From NCBI GenBank assembly GCA_963773585.1, contig CAVZBR010000005.1, positions 186,001 through 250,000 on the forward strand: 64,000 nt of DNA, written 5' to 3'. This DNA is from CAVXJN01 sp963773585. GTDB lineage: Bacteria > Pseudomonadota > Gammaproteobacteria > JASBUN01. Shown in pieces: positions 53,317 through 60,616 of the stretch; within the stretch, counting starts at the first letter, position 1, and the number at the start of each line of letters is the position of its first letter. Both the position numbers and the translations under genes were made by a program. Below the pieces are notes generated by a model. That model saw only the letters and a program-made list of their open reading frames with translations. It searched no databases and was not told where the DNA came from.

Positions 53317-53604
53317 ATGAGCACCATTCAATTGTCTGACGATTTGCTATCCAACATTCAGTCCGCGTTGGAACAAAACGATCCACAGGCAGCCGATGCC
53401 GGCATCGCCGTCCAATATCTTGCCGCGCTGACCGGCGTGCTGGCCGCACAGTTTCCAGGCGATAGTGCGCGCAAGCGCGACGTGTTGCGGCAATTGCAGG
53501 ATTTTACCGTGCGCGTATTCGAGGACAGCGTCGAAGACGAGCAACCGGCGAATGCAGCCGACGACCCGTACGGTCCGGGTTTCGGGGTCTGGCGACCGAG
53601 CTGA
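53317..53604 (+). CDS. Small protein of unknown function
   Basis: 95 aa, acidic, mostly helical in appearance (LSDDLLSNIQSALEQND, RDVLRQLQDFTVRVFED) with a Gly/Pro-rich tail (DPYGPGFGVWRPS). Not recognised. GAGG lies six bases before the ATG at 53317. Divergent from yajQ. Without known relatives in memory its role is open. Confidence 0.6.
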   Translation: MSTIQLSDDLLSNIQSALEQNDPQAADAGIAVQYLAALTGVLAAQFPGDSARKRDVLRQLQDFTVRVFEDSVEDEQPANAADDPYGPGFGVWRPS

Positions 53605-53743
53605 ACGCGCCCCGGTGACGCCGTTCGAGCGCCGATCCGGCCCGTCCCGCTGCATCGGATTCATTCTCTCCTCGGCAGCCGCTTTGCGACCCTGTCCGGG
53701 CTCGTGGATTCTGCCTGCTGAACGGGCGCGGACGGCAAATCGG

Positions 53744-54982
53744 TCATGTTCCGGAATCGGATGCGCCGACGTCCTGCGCCCGAAAATGCGGTGCGCGTAG
53801 CAGGAATACACCCCCCGCCACCAGCGCCGCAGCCGCGAACATGCCCAAGGTGATCGGTGCGCCCAGGTAATGGGCCAAGGTTCCGGCGCCCAACGAGCCG
53901 ATCGGCATCAGACCGATGAACACCGTCGAGAACAACGACATCACCCTGCCGCGCAGACGATCCTCCACCGACAGCTGAATCAGCGCATTGGTCGACGCCA
54001 CGAGAGTGGTATGACAGAAACCGATCACGGCCAGGATCCCGAGGCCGATTTCGAACCGACCCAAGACCGCGAAACTCAGCAGCGCCAGTCCCGCCAGCAC
54101 CCCTGCCGCGCCGATGATCCGGTCGATACCCGTATTGTCCACACGCTGTGCCAAGCGCAATGCCCCCGCCAAGGACCCGAGGCCCATGGCACCGAGCAGT
54201 AGTCCCAATGTCTCCGATCCGCCGCCGAAGACTTCTTTTGCGAATACCGGCATGAGTACGGTGGTCGCGGCGGCGACCATGCTCATGGCTGAGACCAGCC
54301 ATAATCCGCCGCGGATATGGGGATGTTGCCAAGCAAAGTGCAGCGCTTCGCGGATATAGGAACGGACTCCCGCCCGGGGACCTTCCGGCACCCTCGCCGG
54401 TAAATCCATAGCCAGCAGTGCGAATATGATCGCCCCGAAGCTGGCGGCATTGATCACAAACACCCAGCCTTCGCCGACCGCCGCCACCAGCAATCCTGCC
54501 AACGACGGTCCCAGGAAGCGGGCCACATTGAAGGCGCTGGAATTCAGGGCGACGGCATTGGCAAGATCGCTGCGCGGCACCATGGCGGCGACGAACGAGT
54601 GCCGCGCGGGCATTTCAATGGCATGGACCAGCCCCAACATCAGCGCCAGCACGACGATCTGCCAGGGCATGATGGTACCGCTCAACGTCAGCACCGCCAG
54701 CAGGAGTGCCTGCAGCAAGGCGAGACTGTGGGCGCCGATCAATAGGCGGCGGCGATCGTAACGGTCGGCGAGCAAACCGCCGTAAAGACTGAACAGCAGC
54801 ACGGGAATCAGGCTGCAGAAGCCGACCAGTCCGAGCATTGCGCTCGATCCCGTTAACCGGTAAACCAGCCACGCCTGGGCGACGTTCTGCATCCAGGTGC
54901 CATGCAATGAAAGCACCTGGCCGGAAAAATACATGCGGAAGTTGCGATGGTGCAATGAGCGGAATGTGGCGGCTGCTATCAT
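53744..54982 (-). CDS. MFS transporter (MFS_3/EntS-like)
   Basis: 412 aa, about 12 membrane segments. FRSLHHRNFRMYFSGQVLSLHGTWMQNVAQAWLV and GGLLADRYDRRRLL match the MFS_3 group, which contains the enterobactin exporter. The substrate is unknown. A 139-base stretch after it on the left is empty. Divergent from the ThiL-like gene. Confidence 0.85.
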   Translation of the reverse strand: MIAAATFRSLHHRNFRMYFSGQVLSLHGTWMQNVAQAWLVYRLTGSSAMLGLVGFCSLIPVLLFSLYGGLLADRYDRRRLLIGAHSLALLQALLLAVLTLSGTIMPWQIVVLALMLGLVHAIEMPARHSFVAAMVPRSDLANAVALNSSAFNVARFLGPSLAGLLVAAVGEGWVFVINAASFGAIIFALLAMDLPARVPEGPRAGVRSYIREALHFAWQHPHIRGGLWLVSAMSMVAAATTVLMPVFAKEVFGGGSETLGLLLGAMGLGSLAGALRLAQRVDNTGIDRIIGAAGVLAGLALLSFAVLGRFEIGLGILAVIGFCHTTLVASTNALIQLSVEDRLRGRVMSLFSTVFIGLMPIGSLGAGTLAHYLGAPITLGMFAAAALVAGGVFLLRAPHFRAQDVGASDSGT

Positions 54983-55070
54983 GGCCTCGAATCGCGGTTA
55001 GTGGCCGTGAACCGGCGCGTTTACAATTTGCATCAGGGATGGGTCGGCCAGTGCCTGCGTGGAACCCAAC

Positions 55071-56006
55071 ATGTCCGCATCTGAATTCGAAATCATAGAA
55101 CGCTTTTTCACTTGGCCGGCGACGCGGAATGATGAAATCCTGCTGGGCGTCGGCGATGATGCCGCGGAAATCAAGCCCGGCAGGGATTGCCGACTGCTCG
55201 TGGATGTAGGGCAAATCCTCGAGGCCAAGGATTTCCAGCCGCAAGACGATGCCGCCTCCGTCGGGCACCGACTTTTAGCCGCAGCGGTGGCCCGGGTGGC
55301 TGCAAGGGGCGCGCTGCCGTTGGCTTTTACGCTGGCGCTGAGCATGCCGGAAGCCGACGAAAGCTGGCTGGCGGCTTTCAGTGGCGGGCTCGCGGCGCTG
55401 GCCCGCCGCCATGACATCGCCTTGATCGGCGGCGACACGACCCGTGGGCCGCGGGCTGCCGTTTTGCACCTGCACGCCAATGTCCGGACCGGTACGCTGG
55501 TTGCGGCCAATGGCGCCGGTGTCGGGGATCTGATCTACGTCAGCGGGACTTTTGGCGACGCCGCGCTGGCACTTTTGCACTTGGCCGGCGAACTGCAATT
55601 ACCGGCGCGCGAACGTGAAGCGGCGTTCCGGGCATTGCGATTTCCAGAGCCGCCCCTGGCCAGCGTGCCGGCGATAGCCGGCCTTGCGAGCGCCGCGGTG
55701 GCCGTCGACGACGGGCTCTCGCAAAGCCTGGAGCAGCTGCTTGGCGCGAGCGGCTGCGGCGCTACGGTGCAGGTGGAACGACTGCCGCTGGGCACTGCGC
55801 TACAGCAAAACCTGCAGCACGCGGGTGGTTGGAGCATCCCCTGGAATGGGCCCTCGCCCGCGCAACTGTGCTTTACGATTCCGCCCGCCGCCCAAGCGCG
55901 GTTTGAACAATGCAACGCCGCGCTGTCTCGCCCCTGCACCTGGATCGGATTGATCGAAAGAAATAAGGGCTTGCGCGCGCAGCTCGACGACGGCAGCGCC
56001 GTTTAG
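55071..56006 (+). CDS. Degenerate thiamine-monophosphate kinase (ThiL) homologue
   Basis: 311 aa, full length, AIRS-fold. Start at 55071 gives MSASEFEIIERFF, matching ThiL; a GTG four codons earlier is possible. GVGDDAAEI and LIGGDTTRGP are intact. By alignment to E. coli ThiL, STDT has become DVGQ, NLSD has become AVAR, the second Asp of SDGL-x2-D is Ser, and the SGGEDYEL metal/ATP loop is replaced by NGPSPAQL. Most metal and ATP ligands are lost, so TMP kinase activity is doubtful. It stands alone, without nusB or ribE. May be a pseudoenzyme with a new role. Confidence 0.8.
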   Translation: MSASEFEIIERFFTWPATRNDEILLGVGDDAAEIKPGRDCRLLVDVGQILEAKDFQPQDDAASVGHRLLAAAVARVAARGALPLAFTLALSMPEADESWLAAFSGGLAALARRHDIALIGGDTTRGPRAAVLHLHANVRTGTLVAANGAGVGDLIYVSGTFGDAALALLHLAGELQLPAREREAAFRALRFPEPPLASVPAIAGLASAAVAVDDGLSQSLEQLLGASGCGATVQVERLPLGTALQQNLQHAGGWSIPWNGPSPAQLCFTIPPAAQARFEQCNAALSRPCTWIGLIERNKGLRAQLDDGSAV

Positions 56007-56019
56007 GGCTGCCGCGTCC

Positions 56020-57114
56020 TCAACCGACCGAAATCTCTCGACGGTCGGTGCGGCTCGGCAACACCGTGCGCAGTTTTTCCGCCGTTTCGCGCAGCACCGC
56101 CTCAGTGGTCTGCCAATCGATACAGGCATCGGTCACCGATACGCCGTAGCGCAGCTTGCTCAAATCCTCAGGAACCGATTGATTGCCCTCGTACAGATTG
56201 CTCTCGAGCATCAGGCCCACCACCGAGGTGTTGCCTTCCAGAATCTGATTGCAGACATTCTCCACCACCAGTGGCTGCAGAGTGTGGTCCTTCATGGAAT
56301 TGCCATGACTGCAGTCAACCACGATGTTGCGCGGCAAGCGGCCTTTGTCCAGTTCTTCTTCCGCCAGGGTGATGCTGACCGAGTCGTAGTTCGGGCGGCC
56401 GCCGCCGCCACGCAGGACTACATGCCCGTCGCGGTTGCCCCGGGTGTGGAAAACGGCGCACTGTCCGTCCTGATTGATGCCCAGGAAATGGTGCGGCCGC
56501 GATACCGAATGCAAGGCGTTGACTGCCACCGCCAGACTGCCGTCCGTGCCGTTTTTGAAGCCGACCGGCGTCGATAATCCGCTGGCCATCTCGCGGTGAG
56601 TCTGGGATTCGGTGGTGCGAGCGCCGACCGCTGTCCAAGTGATGAGATCGGACAAATACTGCGGGGTGATCGGATCCAGCGCTTCCGTAGCGGTAGGCAG
56701 GCCGATCTCCGCCAGTTCCAACAGCAGTTGCCGCGCCAAAAACAACCCCTTCTCGATGTGGAAGGAGTCGTCCATGTAAGGATCGTTAATGAGGCCCTTC
56801 CACCCCACCGAAGTGCGCGGCTTTTCAAAATACACGCGCATGATCAGGTACAACACGTCGCCGACTTCCTCCGCCAGCGTTTTCAACCGCGCCGCATACT
56901 CCCGCGCCGCGTCCAGATCGTGGATCGAACACGGCCCGACCACCACGAACAAGCGTTGATCTTGGCGCTGAAGAATGGCGCGCACGGTTTCACGCCCGTT
57001 CACGACCGTTTCCCGCGCCCCCTCGCTCAAGGGCAGATCCGCCTTGACCTGCGCCGGAGTGGGCAGCAGATCCTGAGAGACAACGTTGATGTTGTTGAGC
57101 TGGTCCAAAGTCAT
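56020..57114 (-). CDS. DAHP synthase, class I-alpha
   Basis: 364 aa, AroG/AroF/AroH group. VVGPCSIHD, RVYFEKPRTSVGWKGLI, GARTTESQTHREMASGLS, GFKNGTDG and DCSHGNS are all intact. Start at ATG 57114. Which aromatic amino acid inhibits it cannot be told. It converges on the ThiL-like gene (13-base gap). The 224-base gap before it shows no attenuator. Confidence 0.92.
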   Translation of the reverse strand: MTLDQLNNINVVSQDLLPTPAQVKADLPLSEGARETVVNGRETVRAILQRQDQRLFVVVGPCSIHDLDAAREYAARLKTLAEEVGDVLYLIMRVYFEKPRTSVGWKGLINDPYMDDSFHIEKGLFLARQLLLELAEIGLPTATEALDPITPQYLSDLITWTAVGARTTESQTHREMASGLSTPVGFKNGTDGSLAVAVNALHSVSRPHHFLGINQDGQCAVFHTRGNRDGHVVLRGGGGRPNYDSVSITLAEEELDKGRLPRNIVVDCSHGNSMKDHTLQPLVVENVCNQILEGNTSVVGLMLESNLYEGNQSVPEDLSKLRYGVSVTDACIDWQTTEAVLRETAEKLRTVLPSRTDRREISVG

Positions 57115-57252
57115 GATTCTGCTCGGTGATCCCGCCGGAGATCCGGCACTGTATGAAGACGCGTATAATAGCCTGATTTGATAGCACTCTGCATCGACGC
57201 AGCGCACATTCCGCCCCCTATTTGCGCTTAAGGCCTCATCAATGATGGGTGT

Positions 57253-57279
57253 TTGCCGGTATGCAGCGGCCTATATACT
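57253..57279 (+). promoter_or_regulatory. Candidate promoter for the Sel1 gene
   Basis: TTGCCG (57253-57258) and TATACT (57274-57279, 5 of 6) with a short 15-base spacer. Leader of about 50 bases. Confidence 0.3.
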
Positions 57280-57338
57280 GCACGACCGCGGCCGCGGCGT
57301 CTGACGGTGCCGGCTAAAACAGCACAAGGGAGCCCAAC

Positions 57339-57776
57339 ATGGTAGACAATTCCAACGACCTCAGCAGCGGCGTCGCCGCGTTCGAGGCGAAGCATTTCGG
57401 CACTGCGCTACGGCTGTTGTCGCCGCTCGCCGAGCAGGGCGATGCTGACGCGCAGTTCCGCATGGCCATCATGTGCCAGAACGGTCTCGGTTGCGTCGCC
57501 AACGAAGAGCGCGCCTACCGGTACATGAGAGATGCCGCCGAACAGGACCACGCCCTGGCGCAACACGGACTCGGCTTCATGTACCTGGAAGGCGAGTGCA
57601 CGGAGAAGAATCCGCAAGAAGCGGTCAAATGGTTCCGAAAAGCCGGAGAACAAGGCATGGCCGGTTCTTTGGCCACATTGGCGCTGATGTACAAGGAAGG
57701 CCGCGGCGTGCCACAAGATGAAGACGAGGCCCGCAAGCTCTATCAACAAGCCGGTTTCGATCCTGACGAAATGTAG
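57339..57776 (+). CDS. Sel1-repeat protein
   Basis: 145 aa, three Sel1-like repeats (about 20-55, 56-92, 93-130) with the A-x-x-W-F-x-K-A-G-E-Q-G pattern clear in the third. No signal peptide, so cytoplasmic. Such repeats mediate protein contacts. AAGGGAG precedes the ATG. Converges on pepN (28-base gap). Confidence 0.85.
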   Translation: MVDNSNDLSSGVAAFEAKHFGTALRLLSPLAEQGDADAQFRMAIMCQNGLGCVANEERAYRYMRDAAEQDHALAQHGLGFMYLEGECTEKNPQEAVKWFRKAGEQGMAGSLATLALMYKEGRGVPQDEDEARKLYQQAGFDPDEM

Positions 57777-57804
57777 TCGCCGCGCACCGTTCCCGGCACC
57801 CGCG

Positions 57805-60438
57805 TCAGGCAAGGCTCTTGTGGGCGATTTCGTAGCAGTCCTTCGAAAGTCCCGGATGACGCGATACACCGTCCAGGGCTGCGCGCATTTTTTCGCCACG
57901 GGCCGGCTCGTATTTGCGCCAGCGGCTCAGGGCGCCGAGCAAGCGTGCGGCCACTTGCGGATTGAGTGAATCCAACCGCAGGATCTGCTCGGCGAGGAAT
58001 TCGTAACCTTCGCCGCCGGCCGCATGGAAGCGCGCCAGGTTCGCCGAACAGAACGTCCCCAACAACGCGCGCACGCGGTTCGGATTTCTGAGCGTGAACG
58101 CCGGGTGGTCCAGAAGCGCCCGCACCCGGTCCAACGTGTCTGGTAATTTCGATACCGCCTGCAGCGCGAACCACTTATCCACGACCAATGGCTCATGCTG
58201 CCAGCGTTCATAGAAGCGCTCCAACGCAGCCGCGCGCTCAGGCCGCTCGATATCGAGCAGTGCACGCAGCGCCGCCATGCTATCGGTCATGTTGTCGGCT
58301 TCCTCGAACTGCCTCAGGCAGATCTCGATCGCTTCGTCGTCGCCGAGCTGCATCAAGTAACCCAGGCAAGCGTTCTTGAGGCTGCGTCGCCCGACCGCCT
58401 GCGGATCGAACCGATACCCTTCGCGATCGACGTTGTCGCGATAACAAGCAAGCCATTGCGCACGCAACGCGCCCGCCAACCCGGAACGCATCCACTCGCG
58501 AGTGTGGTGTATGGCTTGCGGGTCGACGATTTCCAGCTGCTCCCCCAGGTAGCGTTCGGAGGGCAAAAGCAGGGATTCCGCCAGCAATGCCTTGTCCTCG
58601 ACCGGAGGCGTAAGGAGGCGCTCAAATGCGTCTACGAATACTTTCGGAACCGCAGTCGCGGGTTCCGGCCACGACTCGATATTGTCCAACGCCACGCGGC
58701 ATGCAAGTTGTTGCCCAGCTTCCCAGCGGTTGAACAAATCCGTGTCGTGGGCCATCAGAAATGCCAGATTCTGATCGCTATGGCGGTAGCGCAGTTTCAC
58801 CGGCGCCGAGAAGGAACGCAGCAGCGAGGGTCTCGGTTCATGTTGCACGTTGACGAAACGGAACCGCTGCTCGGCAGACGTAATCTGCAAAACCCGCGTG
58901 CCGTCGATCGCTTGGGCCTCGCCCTCAAGCTGCAAGGGCAGGTCCTCGCCGTCGGGCCCCACCAAGCCGATGGCGAGGGGGATATGGAAAGGCTGCTTGC
59001 GGTCCTGGCCGGGCGTCGCGGGACAATGTTGACGAACGCGCAAGGTATACGCAGCGGCGGCAGCATCGTATTCGCCTTCGACTTCTACCACGGGCGTACC
59101 CGCCTGGCTGTACCAAAGTCCAAACTGCTCCAGATCGACGCCGTTGGCATCGGCCATGGCGGCACGAAAATCTTCGGTGGTCACAGCCTGGCCATCGTGG
59201 CGTTTGATGTACAAGTCCATGCCCTTGCGAAAACCATCCACACCCAGCAGCGTCTGGTACATCCGCACCACCTCGGCTCCCTTTTCATACACGGTGGCGG
59301 TGTAGAAATTATTGATCTCGACGTACGAGTCGGGCCGCACCGGATGCGCCATCGGACCTGCGTCCTCGGGAAACTGCGAGGCCCGCAATCCACGCACGTC
59401 CTGGATGCGCCGCAGCGGTCGCGACCCCATGTCGGCGCTGAACTCCTGGTCGCGAAATACCGTGAGGCCTTCTTTGAGACTCAACTGGAACCAGTCGCGA
59501 CAAGTGATGCGATTGCCGGTCCAATTGTGGAAATATTCGTGGCCAATGACGTTTTGGATGTTATCGAAATCCCCATCCGTCGCGCTCTCCGGGCGCGCCA
59601 GAACGTATTTCGAATTGAATACGTTCAGCCCCTTGTTCTCCATCGCCCCCATATTGAAATCGCCGACCGCGACGATCATGTAAATGTCCAGATCGTATTC
59701 CAATCCGAACCGCTGTTCGTCCCACGCCATTGCCTGCTTCAGGGAGGCCATGGCGTGGCCGCATTGGGCGATGTTTTCGTGTTCCGCGTAGATACGCAGC
59801 GTGACCTCGCGTCCCGAAACCGTCGTAAAGCGATCTTCGATGTGCGCCAGATCGCCGGCCACCAGCGCGAACAGATAGGACGGCTTGCGGAACGGGTCTT
59901 CCCATTGCACCCAGTGTTGACCTCCGTCCAACTCACCCCGCGCCACGACGTTGCCGTTGGACAGCAGAACCGGGTAGCGAAGCCGATCCGCAACAATGGT
60001 GGTGGTGTAGCGCGCCATGACGTCGGGCCGGTCGAGAAAATAGGTAATGCGGCGAAAGCCTTCCGCCTCGCATTGCGTACAGAAATTGCCCGACGATTGG
60101 TACAAGCCTTCCAGTGCGGTGTTGTCTTGGGGCCGCAAAGCGGTTTCGATCTCCAGCACGAACCGCTCCGGCACGGTAGCAATCGCCAGCGACGAGTCGT
60201 CGCGGCGAAATTCGTGTTGGGAAAGAAGCTGTCCATCCAGCGAAACGCTGCGCAATTCAAGCCGATCTCCCAGCAGCACCAGGGGTTGGCGATGGTGACC
60301 ATTACGAACCACTTCGAGTCGGGCATGCACCGTGGTCGACTCTTCCCCCAGTTCGAAGCGTAGATCCACCCTTTCGATCGTGAACGGAGGCGGCGCGTAA
60401 TCCCGCAGAAAAATTGTGCCCGGGCTGTCGCCTTTCAT
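57805..60438 (-). CDS. pepN: Aminopeptidase N (M1 family)
   Basis: 877 aa, matching the length of E. coli PepN (870). GAMENKGLNVFN exopeptidase motif, zinc site HEYFHNW with the downstream Glu in LKEGLTVFRD. C-terminal helical domain present. Broad cytoplasmic peptide degradation. The 178-base gap upstream contains a CCTCGG/CCGAGG inverted repeat (about 60546-60571) that may end the EAL gene. Confidence 0.95.
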   Translation of the reverse strand: MKGDSPGTIFLRDYAPPPFTIERVDLRFELGEESTTVHARLEVVRNGHHRQPLVLLGDRLELRSVSLDGQLLSQHEFRRDDSSLAIATVPERFVLEIETALRPQDNTALEGLYQSSGNFCTQCEAEGFRRITYFLDRPDVMARYTTTIVADRLRYPVLLSNGNVVARGELDGGQHWVQWEDPFRKPSYLFALVAGDLAHIEDRFTTVSGREVTLRIYAEHENIAQCGHAMASLKQAMAWDEQRFGLEYDLDIYMIVAVGDFNMGAMENKGLNVFNSKYVLARPESATDGDFDNIQNVIGHEYFHNWTGNRITCRDWFQLSLKEGLTVFRDQEFSADMGSRPLRRIQDVRGLRASQFPEDAGPMAHPVRPDSYVEINNFYTATVYEKGAEVVRMYQTLLGVDGFRKGMDLYIKRHDGQAVTTEDFRAAMADANGVDLEQFGLWYSQAGTPVVEVEGEYDAAAAAYTLRVRQHCPATPGQDRKQPFHIPLAIGLVGPDGEDLPLQLEGEAQAIDGTRVLQITSAEQRFRFVNVQHEPRPSLLRSFSAPVKLRYRHSDQNLAFLMAHDTDLFNRWEAGQQLACRVALDNIESWPEPATAVPKVFVDAFERLLTPPVEDKALLAESLLLPSERYLGEQLEIVDPQAIHHTREWMRSGLAGALRAQWLACYRDNVDREGYRFDPQAVGRRSLKNACLGYLMQLGDDEAIEICLRQFEEADNMTDSMAALRALLDIERPERAAALERFYERWQHEPLVVDKWFALQAVSKLPDTLDRVRALLDHPAFTLRNPNRVRALLGTFCSANLARFHAAGGEGYEFLAEQILRLDSLNPQVAARLLGALSRWRKYEPARGEKMRAALDGVSRHPGLSKDCYEIAHKSLA

Positions 60439-60616
60439 AGATCGCCTTTTCTATAGTGAATTTGCTGCAATGACTTCGCCGCAGCGGTCTGCCTGCGTGC
60501 CACTTGGTGAACGCAAGCCGAAGCCAAGTGTAACAGCATAGCGGGCCTCGGCTCCGAGTCACGGACCGAGGAAGCCGTTCCGACCAGTCGTCAATCGACG
60601 TCAGCCGCTGCGGGCG

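Noticed and set aside
55071..56006. Calling this gene a functional thiL
   Set aside because: Most of the Mg-ATP ligands of the family are replaced, so only a homologue is claimed.
58195..60363. 722-codon open frame antisense to pepN
   Set aside because: Lies wholly opposite an intact, well-recognised gene; its composition is that of a complementary frame.
60546..60571. Inverted repeat CCTCGG/CCGAGG as a terminator of the EAL gene
   Set aside because: A 14-base loop and no T-tract; too weak for a separate call.
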